From NCBI RefSeq assembly GCF_004803465.1, contig NZ_SRSF01000001.1, forward strand, positions 682,501-746,500: a stretch of 64,000 bases of DNA. Direction: 5' to 3'. Shown here one piece after another: positions 1 to 8,209 of the stretch. Origin of the DNA: Neolewinella litorea (GTDB lineage: Bacteria > Bacteroidota > Bacteroidia > Chitinophagales > Saprospiraceae). Both the position numbers and the translations under genes were made by a program. Every line of letters begins with the position of its first letter. Position 1 is the stretch's first letter. Below the pieces are notes generated by a model. The model did not search any database. It saw only the letters and a list, made by a program, of their open reading frames with translations, and was not told the origin of the DNA.

Positions 1-258
1 CACCGCTTCGACGTCAACCTGCACACCACCCTGAGCGGGCCGGACAGCCGCGTTACCCACTCGATCGACGTGGGGCTTTACAATGTCTACAACCGGCACA
101 ACCCAGTATACTACGAGATACGGCCCGAGTATTCGGTGGGTGAAGAAGGCTTGGTGAGCCGTGAACAGTTTTACAAGATTTTTGTCGCACCAGTACTCCC
201 TTCGTTGAGTTATCAGGTTACCATTGGCAAGCCCGTTCGGCCAGAATTTGGCAAATGA
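1..258 (+). CDS. TonB-dependent receptor, C-terminal fragment
   Basis: The reading frame is open from the first base and ends at a TGA at 256-258, giving the last 85 residues of a protein whose start lies outside the window. The visible part alternates polar and hydrophobic residues, as in outer-membrane beta-strands. It contains NVYNRHNPVYY, a stretch typical of the last strands of SusC/TonB-dependent receptors (a standard loop after 'LYNVYN'), and ends with a strand LPSLSYQVTIG close to the C-terminus. Such receptors are 22-stranded barrels that import ligands using TonB energy. The next gene encodes a DUF4249 lipoprotein, the usual partner in Bacteroidota, and its possible first ATG overlaps this stop codon. 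Only the tail is seen, so the substrate cannot be inferred. Confidence 0.65.
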   Translation, partial: HRFDVNLHTTLSGPDSRVTHSIDVGLYNVYNRHNPVYYEIRPEYSVGEEGLVSREQFYKIFVAPVLPSLSYQVTIGKPVRPEFGK

Positions 259-284
259 TTGACAAAGGGTTATTTTTACTGACC

Positions 285-1220
285 ATGCGGTACGTCCCCC
301 TTACCACATTGCTCAGGCAGTCCGGAGTACTGTTTCTCAGCTTTTTTGTCTTCGTCGCTTGTGAAGAAGCCGTGGACCTGGAGTTCGACGTGCCCAAAAG
401 CAAGCTTGTCCTTTCCTCCAGCTTCTACCCGGCTGAGCCAGTGATCCTGCGCGTCAGCGCCACCCGCCCGCGTGGAAACGCCCCCGCCCAAGAAATATCG
501 GATGCGCAAGTATCCCTTTTCGAGGGTAATAAACTGGCCGAAGTGCTTACCTACTATCCAGGTACCGAAACCGCTGCCGGTGGCTCGTACCGAACCGTAC
601 ATTTCAGGCCCGAGGTAGGACACGAATACACCATTCACGTTTCAGCCCCCGGATACGATCCGGTTACGGCCATTTCATCCATTCCGGAACCGGTGGCGAT
701 CAACTCTCTCGCGGTCAAGAACCTGACGGTGATGGAGGAGGAGGGCGAGTTCGTTTACGACTACTATTTGCAGATAGACTACGCTGACCCTGCCACCGAG
801 ACCAACTATTACGATCTGCGGATCAGTCAACTCGTGGTTCCCTTCAAGATTACCGCCCGCGGCGATACCCTCCGACTCGATCCCGTACCCAAAGCCGTCA
901 GTACGCCTACCCAGGCAGCCATGGAAGGCAATACGGTGAGCTTACTCTTACAGGACAAGCAAGCAGAATCCATCCTGGAGGTCCACCTTCAAAGCCGCCT
1001 GAATCCGGAGAATGAGCTCCTGGATCGTATCGTTGCCGAACTGCGGACGGTGAGTCCCGAATACTACTTCTACCAGCGCAGCCTGGCGCTGCCCAACGAC
1101 CTGGGCGGAACGGGCCTCGATGAACCCGTCATTTATTTCAACAACGTGGAAAGTGGCCTGGGGGTGTTTGCCGGCTACAACTCCGTGCAGCGCGATTACT
1201 TTCCCTCCTACCACGACTAA
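285..1220 (+). CDS. DUF4249 family lipoprotein
   Basis: A 311-residue protein with a lipoprotein signal: a short basic start, a hydrophobic run and the lipobox FVAC, with the modified cysteine at about residue 26. After it comes EEAVDLEFDVPKSKLVLSS, the opening typical of DUF4249 proteins. The domain starts with a beta-sandwich-like part (about 35-140) containing VILRVSATRP and a 'GHEYTIHVSAPGY' strand. The start at 285 gives a normal-length signal peptide. An in-frame ATG at 255 overlaps the upstream stop (ATGA) and would add ten residues, so translational coupling is possible. DUF4249 genes follow TonB receptors in Bacteroidota and the proteins are thought to sit on the outer membrane beside the receptor. 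Their exact role is unknown. The family assignment is by pattern, not by search. Confidence 0.8.
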   Translation: MRYVPLTTLLRQSGVLFLSFFVFVACEEAVDLEFDVPKSKLVLSSSFYPAEPVILRVSATRPRGNAPAQEISDAQVSLFEGNKLAEVLTYYPGTETAAGGSYRTVHFRPEVGHEYTIHVSAPGYDPVTAISSIPEPVAINSLAVKNLTVMEEEGEFVYDYYLQIDYADPATETNYYDLRISQLVVPFKITARGDTLRLDPVPKAVSTPTQAAMEGNTVSLLLQDKQAESILEVHLQSRLNPENELLDRIVAELRTVSPEYYFYQRSLALPNDLGGTGLDEPVIYFNNVESGLGVFAGYNSVQRDYFPSYHD

Positions 1221-1231
1221 CCAGGAGAAAC

Positions 1232-1807
1232 TTACTCCTCCACGGGAGGTACTACGACAATTACGAAGGTCTGCGCCCACCGGTCATGCAGCGCCCGGTT
1301 CCACGGGTCCATGAACATCCACACCGCGGAGAAGGTCGGGAAGTTGTTGCCCAGGCTCACCAGAAAGTTATCGGTGAGGGGGAAGCTATTGAGGAAATCA
1401 CTGTACTCCCAAACGTCGTTGACTTCCGAAAATCCGGGCGACTGAAATATCCGGATGTAGACGAACAGGGTAATGAATCCGGAAACCGCCCAGGGGAGAT
1501 AGCGGATCAGACTCTGGTTCAATGACATGTTTTGGTTGGTGCCCTGATTGACCACGCGCAGGCGCATTAGCGCCTTGCCGGCAGTCGCTCCGAAGTAGGC
1601 TTCGGTCAGGGGCTTGTACACGAACTGAAGGAGCCACATGATCACTATACCCGCCAGGAACGGCCGTTCTACCATAAAATAGTAGATGCCGTACAGCAAC
1701 GGAGAAAGCACGAAAAAATCGACAATAGCCGCGGCCAGCCGGGGCAAGAAGCCGGCGGTCGGAACGGTGGTCGGATCGGGAAGGTCCTGGAGGGCTTGAG
1801 ACGTCAC
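1232..1807 (-). CDS. RDD family membrane protein
   Basis: A 191-residue integral membrane protein. The RDD signature is visible: an arginine at 23 and an aspartate at 30 in the first hydrophobic helix (RLAAAIVDFFVLSPL), then a GATAGKALMRLRVV segment at about 74-87, matching the family's 'GK...L.VV' motif. Further hydrophobic segments lie at about 32-65 and 105-125, and the tail holds DPWNRALHDRWAQT, another conserved RDD element. RDD proteins are small membrane proteins of mostly unknown role, some linked to Na+/H+ exchange. It lies immediately downstream of dnaG on the same strand with an 18-base gap and could be co-transcribed. It ends 11 bases from the convergent DUF4249 gene, with no clear terminator between them. 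Confidence 0.8.
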   Translation of the reverse strand: MTSQALQDLPDPTTVPTAGFLPRLAAAIVDFFVLSPLLYGIYYFMVERPFLAGIVIMWLLQFVYKPLTEAYFGATAGKALMRLRVVNQGTNQNMSLNQSLIRYLPWAVSGFITLFVYIRIFQSPGFSEVNDVWEYSDFLNSFPLTDNFLVSLGNNFPTFSAVWMFMDPWNRALHDRWAQTFVIVVVPPVEE

Positions 1808-1825
1808 ACGGTAGCGGGTTAGGTT

Positions 1826-3883
1826 TTACCGGCTCAAAACTACGGTACCCAACTCCTTTGCCAGAGCCAAACGCATTTCGTCGAGCTTCATTTGCACTTT
1901 TAGATGGGTGCGCAGCTTTTCAAAGTTGCCTTCTTGCTCGTATTGGGCGATGAGACGCGAGTTCTCCCGCCCCTTTCGCTCGATCTTTTCCATTCGGAAA
2001 ATGCGCAGAAAAATTTCCGCGGCCAGGCGATGATTGTCTTCGGGCATCTTCTGACTTAGGCGCAGACCATACTTTTCTTTCCAGTTCGGACTGTAGGTGT
2101 AAGGGGTGGTAAGGGCCTCCACGGCGAGTTTGCGGATGGATTCGTCGGCGTGCCGAGTATACCAGTCGGAAGGTGGCGGCGTGGAATTGGATTGCAGGTA
2201 TTGCATGACTTGCTGCACAATGTCGCGGTAGCGTTCAACGTCAAAATCCGCCAGGACATCGGCCACGTTGGCCGTCAAATACTGTGCAACACTGGTACCT
2301 GAGGCTTCGTCGTACAATTTATGACCGTCCCGCACCAGCAACTGGACGATATATTTTTCCTGGAAACTGTGCCCTACTGCAATGGTTTGCGGATCGACGT
2401 CGAGGGGAGGCGTTGGCGCTAAACCTATACCGGTTTCTGGGGGCAACTCCGGGTTTTCCACGGCGGAAAGCCAGGCAGGTTCCTCCATCCCCTCCCACTC
2501 ATCCGCGTCGGGCCGGGGGGCGGATCGATCGCTGGGTTGTTCCCGGGCCCGACGCCTGTCGTCCCGTTCCCGCGTTTTCCGCGCCTCCGTGCGGCGATCG
2601 GCGATGGCCTTATTGACCAGTTGCACGAGTAGTCCTTCTTCCAGTCCGAGTTTGCTGCTGAACTGCTGCAAATAACCCGCCCGCTTAAGTGGGTCGCTTA
2701 CCAATGCCAGGGTCGAACCGATATCGCGTATGGCGGCGCTGCGGGCCGCCACGTCCTGCCCGGCTTCCTCAAGCAAAATATCGGCCTTGAAAAAGAGAAA
2801 ATCCTGCCGCGTCTCCTCCAGGTATTTTTCGAATACCGTTGTACCAACCTCCTGCATGTAACCGTCGGGGTCTTGCCCATCCGGGAGCACGACCACTCTT
2901 ACGTTCAGGTCCGCGGCCAGCAGGACGTCTACTCCGCGTAAGGCGGCTTTCACGCCGGCTTTGTCACCATCATAAAGTAGGGTGACATTTTCGGTGAACC
3001 GCTTGACGAGTTTGGCCTGGCCAGGGGTGAGGCTGGTTCCGGAGGTAGCCACCACGTTGCGGATGCCCGACTGGTACAGGCTGATAACGTCAGTGTAGCC
3101 TTCTACCAGATATACGTTATCCAGTTTACGGATGGCCTGCCGGGCCTGAAACATGCCGTAGAGGACGTCCGATTTATGGTATATCTCCGTCTCCGGGCTG
3201 TTGATGTACTTGGGGGCCTTGGCGTCTTTTCGCAGGATCCGACCGGCGAAGGCAATGGGCTTCCCCCCCAGGTTGTGGATGGTGAACATGACCCGATCGC
3301 GAAAAAAGTCGCGGCCGTTGCGGATCAGGCCGAGTTTTTCCAGTTGCTCTTCCTTGTAGCCCGCTTTCAGGGCAGCTTGGTACAGACCATCGGTCGAAGA
3401 AGGAGCATACCCGAGTCCGAACGTTTTCAGTGTTTCCTTGCGAAAACCCCGGCTGCGGAAGTAGCCCAAGCCTACGCTTTTTCCGATCTCCGTCTGGTGG
3501 AGCTGGTCTTCGTAGTACTGCCGTGCGAAGTCATTGGCAATGATCAGGCTATCCCGTTCCTGAATTTCCGCCCTTACCTCCTCGCTGATTTCGGTTTCCT
3601 CGAGTTTTATGTTGTATTTTTGTGCAATCCATCGGATGGCATCCGGAAAGCTGAGCTGCTCCAGTTCCATCAGGAACTTCACGGGGTCGCCCCCTACCCC
3701 ACATCCGAAGCACTTATAGATGTTTCGGGCGGGGTTGACGTTGAAGGACGGGGTTTTCTCGTTGTGGAAGGGGCACAATCCGGTGAAGTTATTGCCACGC
3801 CGGCGCAGATTAACGAAGTCACCTACGACGTCTTCTACCCGCGCCGTGTCGATAACTTCCCGTACGCTCTCCTCGGTTATCAT
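1826..3883 (-). CDS. dnaG: DNA primase
   Basis: A 685-residue bacterial primase, which makes the RNA primers for DNA replication. The N-terminal CHC2 zinc ribbon is complete: C37, H40, C58 and C61 in a C-x2-H-x17-C-x2-C arrangement. The catalytic core has the TOPRIM acidic motifs YLVEGYTDVISL (glutamate at about residue 261) and LLYDGDKAG (about 303-311), with ATSGTSLTPGQ between them. The C-terminal third (from about residue 440) begins with a charged, low-complexity linker (RRTEARKTRERDDRRR) and is poorly conserved, as expected for the helicase-binding domain. Length is normal to slightly long. In many bacteria dnaG sits beside rpsU and rpoD; here it is followed by an RDD protein and preceded by a 253-base gap that may hold a small RNA. 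Confidence 0.97.
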   Translation of the reverse strand: MITEESVREVIDTARVEDVVGDFVNLRRRGNNFTGLCPFHNEKTPSFNVNPARNIYKCFGCGVGGDPVKFLMELEQLSFPDAIRWIAQKYNIKLEETEISEEVRAEIQERDSLIIANDFARQYYEDQLHQTEIGKSVGLGYFRSRGFRKETLKTFGLGYAPSSTDGLYQAALKAGYKEEQLEKLGLIRNGRDFFRDRVMFTIHNLGGKPIAFAGRILRKDAKAPKYINSPETEIYHKSDVLYGMFQARQAIRKLDNVYLVEGYTDVISLYQSGIRNVVATSGTSLTPGQAKLVKRFTENVTLLYDGDKAGVKAALRGVDVLLAADLNVRVVVLPDGQDPDGYMQEVGTTVFEKYLEETRQDFLFFKADILLEEAGQDVAARSAAIRDIGSTLALVSDPLKRAGYLQQFSSKLGLEEGLLVQLVNKAIADRRTEARKTRERDDRRRAREQPSDRSAPRPDADEWEGMEEPAWLSAVENPELPPETGIGLAPTPPLDVDPQTIAVGHSFQEKYIVQLLVRDGHKLYDEASGTSVAQYLTANVADVLADFDVERYRDIVQQVMQYLQSNSTPPPSDWYTRHADESIRKLAVEALTTPYTYSPNWKEKYGLRLSQKMPEDNHRLAAEIFLRIFRMEKIERKGRENSRLIAQYEQEGNFEKLRTHLKVQMKLDEMRLALAKELGTVVLSR

Positions 3884-3956
3884 GCCGTAAAGGTACGCAA
3901 ATTATTAGTCGGCCATTTGTCAGTAACTGGCAAAGCTGCCCGGCTAAAACATTGAT

Positions 3957-4138
3957 TTACAAGGCATTTAAGAACTTTTTAACCATTTCAGACATTTCTA
4001 AGCACATACTTAGCGTGTCTTCGGTTGTCTATATATACAAAGAGCGGAGCGGCCCGCCATCGCCGCAAGATTTAATGGGTGTTCTCATAGTGTGTGGACT
4101 GTCCCGGTAGCCTTTAGGTTATTCGGGGCAGTTTTTTT
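3957..4138 (+). ncRNA. candidate small RNA (5' end unknown)
   Basis: The gap between two minus-strand genes (dnaG, starting at 3883, and the anti-sigma gene, ending at 4137) contains a well-formed plus-strand intrinsic terminator at 4099-4138. There is no plus-strand reading frame before it, so a plus-strand transcript without a protein product would explain it. The segment has G/C-rich self-complementary pieces (for example around 4044-4068, GCGGAGCGGCCCGCC followed by CGCCGC). I see no convincing TAnnTTTG promoter, so the left boundary is arbitrary. It is not tRNA, SRP RNA or tmRNA as far as I can read. A 6S-like RNA is possible but unproven. Confidence 0.3.
4099..4138 (+). terminator. Rho-independent terminator (plus strand)
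   Basis: The 5' arm 4099-4112 (CTGTCCCGGTAGCC) pairs with 4117-4131 through 14 base pairs with one bulged T and a TTTA loop. It is followed directly by seven T residues at 4132-4138. On the minus strand no T run follows the stem, so the signal is directional. The T run overlaps the stop codon of the minus-strand anti-sigma gene. Confidence 0.8.
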
Positions 4139-4943
4139 ATGAGCCCACCTCTCCGATCACCTGAAGTTGTGTCAGATCGGGGGTCGGCTTGCCGCCCTCG
4201 TCTTCCAGGGTGATGGCAAAAGCCGCGGCGTTTGGCACGAAGGGTACGTTAAGCAAGGCCTCCTGTGAAAGGTCACGGTCCAGCACACCGAGATCCTGCG
4301 GGCCCTGGGCATCGATGGCCCAGAGTTGATATTGTTTGCCGGCGGGCGGCGGGGGCAGGTTAGCCGCGGAGAAGAGCACGGTACCGTCGGTCTCATTATA
4401 AAAAACGAGGGCGCGGCTCTCAGGGGCATTATCGGAACCGGACAGCAGGATGCCACGGGTATCTACGTCGGTGAGTACCGCAAGTTGCTCTCGATCCGCC
4501 TCATATTCGCTAGCGATTTGCGCGCAGCTGGCCTGCATAATGGACAATTCCTCGCGGGCGTCCTGCAGTTCATCCTGACGTTCGCGGTGTTCCAGGTAGA
4601 AATAGGCCAGGGCGGCCAGGGTAAGGGCAAGTAAAGCCAGCATCAGCCAGGTCACCCACCCGCTGCCCCCGGATGTAACCTCGGAGGTGGCCGGCGCAGC
4701 GGGGCTAGATGTAGTCGGGCGAATGCGGCTGAGCACGGAGGTAAGTACTTCCGGCGGCGGGGGCGTGGCCTGCCCCTGCAGCAACGCGTATTCTTCCAGA
4801 CCGATCTCGATCTGCTCGATCTCCTCCCTGACCTCCGGATACTGCTCCGCATACGCCTCCACCCGCCGACGTTCGTCGGGGGAAAGACGATCGAGAACGT
4901 AGAGTTCCAGAACGCCGGAGTTTATGTATGCTGTGAGGTCCAC
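4137..4943 (-). CDS. anti-sigma factor, RskA-type C-terminal domain
   Basis: A 268-residue membrane protein that probably holds the sigma factor encoded just upstream. The first 55 residues are a helical segment starting DLTAYINSGVLELYVLDRLS, typical of the cytoplasmic sigma-binding part. No HxxxCxxC zinc motif is present, so it is not a zinc-binding anti-sigma domain. A proline-rich linker (60-64), one transmembrane helix (about 96-117) and a coiled-coil stretch (118-155) follow. The extracytoplasmic part (about 160-268) has the RskA/anti-sigma-K pattern, with PPAGKQYQLWAID and a FAITLEDEGG ending. It starts 18 bases after the sigma gene, a standard sigma/anti-sigma operon. In known systems stress-induced proteolysis or release frees the sigma factor; that is inferred here. 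Confidence 0.8.
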   Translation of the reverse strand: MDLTAYINSGVLELYVLDRLSPDERRRVEAYAEQYPEVREEIEQIEIGLEEYALLQGQATPPPPEVLTSVLSRIRPTTSSPAAPATSEVTSGGSGWVTWLMLALLALTLAALAYFYLEHRERQDELQDAREELSIMQASCAQIASEYEADREQLAVLTDVDTRGILLSGSDNAPESRALVFYNETDGTVLFSAANLPPPPAGKQYQLWAIDAQGPQDLGVLDRDLSQEALLNVPFVPNAAAFAITLEDEGGKPTPDLTQLQVIGEVGS

Positions 4944-4961
4944 TGAGGTGAATGGCGAAGG

Positions 4962-5549
4962 TTAAGTGATGAAATTAAACAGGCAAACAAAGAGGATTAT
5001 CAGTTCACTTTTCAGGATTTCCCTCAGTTTCTGCAGGGCACGCCGTGAGCGGGTCTTCACCGTACCCAGGGGCAGGTCAAGTTCCTCGGCAGCTTCCGCC
5101 TGAGTGTAATCCTTGAAGTAGAGCAGGTCGATGATCGACCGGTAGTTGGCGTCGAGCCGCGTAAGCAGGTTGGACAGCCCAATGTGCTCCACGGACATTG
5201 TCTCGCTGTTGCTGCGATTAATTACGACAACATCAAGCTCATCGGTTTTCCCAGCCTTGCGGTAAGATTTGGATCGGACGCGGTCAATGGCGGCGTTTCT
5301 CGCGATGCGGGCCATCCAGGTGAACAGCCTGCTCTTGGCCGGGTCGTACTGACCGACATTGTCCCAAATCCGCATGAGTACATCCTGCAGGACTTCCTCG
5401 GCTATCCGCTGTTCGGTGACGATCTGGCCGATAATGTTGTTCAAGGCCCCGCCGTAGTGTTCAAACAGGTATCGCATGCCGGCCTCGTCCCGCTTGCGCA
5501 GCAGCTCCAGCAGAACGTCTTGTCTGTCTTTACCGGCCGTGGCGGACAT
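4962..5549 (-). CDS. ECF RNA polymerase sigma factor (sigma-70 family)
   Basis: A 195-residue sigma factor. Region 2 spans about residues 25-100, with EEVLQDVLMRIWDNVGQYDP and FTWMARIARNAAIDRVRS, the helix that melts and reads the -10 region. Region 4 spans about 130-185, with the helix-turn-helix DYTQAEAAEELDLPLGTVKT and a following RRALQKLREIL helix. Region 3 is missing, as in extracytoplasmic-function sigma factors. The start at 5549 (MSATAGK) was chosen because the longer open frame to 5981 runs antisense through the opposite lytic transglycosylase gene and carries no sigma homology. The C-terminus ends in an unusual hydrophobic tail (ELIILFVCLFNFIT), which may be a membrane or anti-sigma contact. 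It forms an operon with the anti-sigma gene. The target regulon is unknown. Confidence 0.92.
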   Translation of the reverse strand: MSATAGKDRQDVLLELLRKRDEAGMRYLFEHYGGALNNIIGQIVTEQRIAEEVLQDVLMRIWDNVGQYDPAKSRLFTWMARIARNAAIDRVRSKSYRKAGKTDELDVVVINRSNSETMSVEHIGLSNLLTRLDANYRSIIDLLYFKDYTQAEAAEELDLPLGTVKTRSRRALQKLREILKSELIILFVCLFNFIT

Positions 5550-5675
5550 TAATTCATAAGAATTTAGCGGCCCCGAATTAGATCGGGAGGGGAATTGGGG
5601 GTAAATAATTCGCCGTTGGAGACGGTAAATTATTTGATTGAGCAAGCGGTTTAGGTACGGCAGCCGACACGTTAA

Positions 5676-5683
5676 TACCTTTG
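5676..5683 (+). promoter_or_regulatory. probable promoter -7 box for the lytic transglycosylase gene
   Basis: TACCTTTG matches the Bacteroidota -7 consensus TAnnTTTG exactly. It lies 44 bases before the ATG at 5728, in the divergent gap shared with the sigma factor gene. The -33 element is weak (TTTA at 5650-5653, 22-base spacer). Confidence 0.4.
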
Positions 5684-5727
5684 GGCGAAGAGCGAACCGG
5701 TGCCTACCGGCCACAAAGTAACAAATT

Positions 5728-6663
5728 ATGAAAGCATTGATCAGTGGAATCGGAGTTGGGGCGGTTTTTCTGCTGGGATGGCTCATCCTGCTCAGCACGG
5801 GGGACGGCCGGCAGCACCCGGCCACAGGGGAGCAGGATACGAACGACACTATCCCAGCCGGCCACCTGGCCCAGGTAGTGCGCCCCATGGACCTGAGCGG
5901 TCCATTTTCCTTCGCCGGAGAGGAACTGCCCCTCGACAATTTCGACGTGCGCGAGCGACTCGATCTGGAACTGATGCGCAACGCCTACTTCCACCGCAAC
6001 ACACTGCTACTGCTCAAGCGTCAGGGACGCTATTTCCCTACCCTGGAGAAAATCCTGCGCGAGGAAGGCGTGCCGGACGACCTGAAGTACCTGGCCGCCG
6101 CCGAAAGCACCCTCGACGAGGTAGTGAGTCCGGCGGGGGCCCGCGGCGTGTGGCAAATGATGGCCCCTACGGCCCGGGCCTATGGCCTGGAGGTAAACGA
6201 GGAAGTGGACGAGCGGTATCACCTGGAAAAAGCTACCCGGGCCGCCGCCAGCTACCTGAAGGATTATTACCGGCAGTTCGGCGACTGGAGCAAGGTAGCC
6301 GCCGCATACAACATGGGTGGACCCAACCTGAAAAAATGGATGGACCGCCAACGTGCCGAGGAAGTTTTCGATCTCGACATCAACAACGAAACGATGCAAT
6401 ACCTTTTCCGCATCGTTGCGCTCAAGTACATTATGGAGTACCCCGAGAAGTTCGGCTACCACGTGCCGGAAGCGGCTCGTTATCCGGTGCTCGACAACTA
6501 CCGTACGGTCACCGTCACCGAATCCCAATCCAACCTTGGTGAGTTTGCCCGGGCCCACGGAACCACCTACCGGATGCTGAAACTGTATAATCCCTGGCTG
6601 GTGTCCGGCAGCCTTACGGTGCGCAACGGCCGCACGTACACCATCCGAATCCCCAACGTCTGA
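5728..6663 (+). CDS. membrane-anchored lytic transglycosylase (SLT domain, MltD-like)
   Basis: A 311-residue peptidoglycan lyase. The first 25 residues form a hydrophobic anchor or signal (ALISGIGVGAVFLLGWLILL). The catalytic SLT domain covers about residues 95-225. It contains YLAAAESTLDE with the presumed catalytic glutamate E126, then SPAGARGVWQMM and VAAAYNMGGPNL, all hallmarks of family 1 lytic transglycosylases. The C-terminal 55 residues (YRTVTVTESQSNLGEFARAHG, then YRMLKLYNPWL) resemble one LysM-type cell-wall binding repeat. Such enzymes cut glycan strands between MurNAc and GlcNAc to form 1,6-anhydro ends. The start is preceded by an exact -7 promoter box. The next gene begins 10 bases after the stop, so they probably share a transcript. 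Confidence 0.88.
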   Translation: MKALISGIGVGAVFLLGWLILLSTGDGRQHPATGEQDTNDTIPAGHLAQVVRPMDLSGPFSFAGEELPLDNFDVRERLDLELMRNAYFHRNTLLLLKRQGRYFPTLEKILREEGVPDDLKYLAAAESTLDEVVSPAGARGVWQMMAPTARAYGLEVNEEVDERYHLEKATRAAASYLKDYYRQFGDWSKVAAAYNMGGPNLKKWMDRQRAEEVFDLDINNETMQYLFRIVALKYIMEYPEKFGYHVPEAARYPVLDNYRTVTVTESQSNLGEFARAHGTTYRMLKLYNPWLVSGSLTVRNGRTYTIRIPNV

Positions 6664-6673
6664 TTCCCGGTCC

Positions 6674-8170
6674 ATGAAGTCCAAGCTGATCCGTCCCTAC
6701 GCCTATTACGTCCGTCGCCGCCTGAAATTCCGGGCCAGGATGGCCGTAGCGTTACAGGAAGAGATCCGCCGGGACCTCGTCCGTACCGCCCGCGATACCC
6801 GATTTGGTCAGGACCACGATTTTGCGGCCATCCAGAATTACCAAGACTTTACCGAACGGGTACCCATCGGCGATTACGAGGCCTTTCGGCCTTACGCCGA
6901 CCGCATCAAGGCAGGTGACCGCGATGTAAGCTGGCCCGGCCGCCCCCGCTACCTGGCCAAGACGAGCGGCACGACCAGCGGCGTCAAATACATCCCCCTG
7001 ACCCGTGACAGCCTGCCCAACCACTTTGGATCGGCCCGCAACGCACTCTTCAACTACGTGGGCGAAACCGGTCACGCCCGCTGGCTGGACGGGAAAATGA
7101 TCTTCCTCAGCGGAAGTCCGGAAATGGACGACACCAACGGTATCCCCACCGGGCGCCTTTCCGGCATTGTCAACCACGAGGTACCGGCCTGGCTGCGCAC
7201 TAACCAGTTGCCCAGCTACGCAACCAACTGCATCGAGGATTGGGAGACCAAGCTCGAGGCAATAGTTGATGAGACCATAGCAGCCGACATGCGCCTGATC
7301 AGTGGAATCCCCCCCTGGGTGCAGATGTATTATGAGCGACTACTGGCTCGCAGCGGAAAATCGACGGTCAAGGAATTGTTTCCAAACCTGGAGATGTTTG
7401 TCTACGGTGGGGTCAACTTCGAGCCCTACCGGGAAAGCCTGGAGCGCCTCGTGGGTGCCCGTATCCCCAGCGTCGAAACCTACCCCGCCAGTGAAGGATT
7501 TATCGCTTTCCAGGATAGCCAGACCGAGCCGGGCCTGCTGCTGAACACCAACAGCGGCATCTTTTTCGAATTTGTGCCCACCGAAGAAATGGGTTCGGAC
7601 GCTCCCCGGCGGTTGTCGCTGGGAGAAGTTGAGCTTGGAGTCAACTACGCCCTGGTTCTTTCGTCGACGGCCGGACTGTGGGCCTACGACATCGGCGATA
7701 CCGTTGAGTTCGTCAGCCTTACGCCCCATCGAATCCGCGTGACCGGGCGCACCAAGCATTACATCTCTGCCTTCGGCGAACACGTGATCGGCAAGGAGGT
7801 AGAAGCAGCACTCCGGGAAGTGGCCGCGCGCCACCGCGTGGAGGTTACCGAATTCACCGTTGCCCCCCAGGTGTCGCCCCCTTCGGGCCTACCCTATCAC
7901 GAATGGCTGGTTGAGTTCGGCCGCCCGCCGGAAGACGCCGCCCGCTTCGCCGAGGAACTCGATCGGGCCATGGTTGAACAGAACGTATACTACCGTGATC
8001 TGATTGAAGGCAAGGTCCTGCGCCCCCTGGTGCTGACTTCCCTACCGCCCGGAGCATTCCGCCGGTACATGAAGGAATCGGGCAAACTTGGCGGTCAAAA
8101 CAAGGTGCCGCGCCTCTCCAACGACCGCGGTATTGCCGATCGCCTCGGAGGAGGTAAAGGTGATCATTAG
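6674..8170 (+). CDS. GH3 auxin-responsive family adenylate-forming enzyme
   Basis: A 498-residue protein of the plant-GH3-like branch of the acyl-adenylate superfamily. The A3-type ATP-binding motif KTSGTTSGVKYIP starts at residue 96. YPASEGFIAFQ (about 272-282) matches the adenine-binding region. TGRTKHYISAFGEHVIGKEVE (about 359-379) is the hinge before the mobile C-terminal domain. In plants GH3 enzymes join amino acids to jasmonate or auxin. The role of bacterial homologues, common in Bacteroidota, is unsettled; carboxylate activation followed by amide formation is the expected chemistry. The long N-terminal helix is basic (YYVRRRLKFRARM). It lies 10 bases after the lytic transglycosylase and just before a beta-glucosidase. 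No carrier-protein gene is adjacent. The substrate is unknown. Confidence 0.87.
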   Translation: MKSKLIRPYAYYVRRRLKFRARMAVALQEEIRRDLVRTARDTRFGQDHDFAAIQNYQDFTERVPIGDYEAFRPYADRIKAGDRDVSWPGRPRYLAKTSGTTSGVKYIPLTRDSLPNHFGSARNALFNYVGETGHARWLDGKMIFLSGSPEMDDTNGIPTGRLSGIVNHEVPAWLRTNQLPSYATNCIEDWETKLEAIVDETIAADMRLISGIPPWVQMYYERLLARSGKSTVKELFPNLEMFVYGGVNFEPYRESLERLVGARIPSVETYPASEGFIAFQDSQTEPGLLLNTNSGIFFEFVPTEEMGSDAPRRLSLGEVELGVNYALVLSSTAGLWAYDIGDTVEFVSLTPHRIRVTGRTKHYISAFGEHVIGKEVEAALREVAARHRVEVTEFTVAPQVSPPSGLPYHEWLVEFGRPPEDAARFAEELDRAMVEQNVYYRDLIEGKVLRPLVLTSLPPGAFRRYMKESGKLGGQNKVPRLSNDRGIADRLGGGKGDH

Positions 8171-8209
8171 TGTTGAATGCTTAGCTTAGCGCCGAACCAT
8201 TTTCCCGCT

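Noticed and set aside
5550-5981. N-terminal extension of the ECF sigma factor
   Set aside because: The extension is antisense to the lytic transglycosylase gene and includes the promoter region; sigma homology starts at the ATG at 5549.
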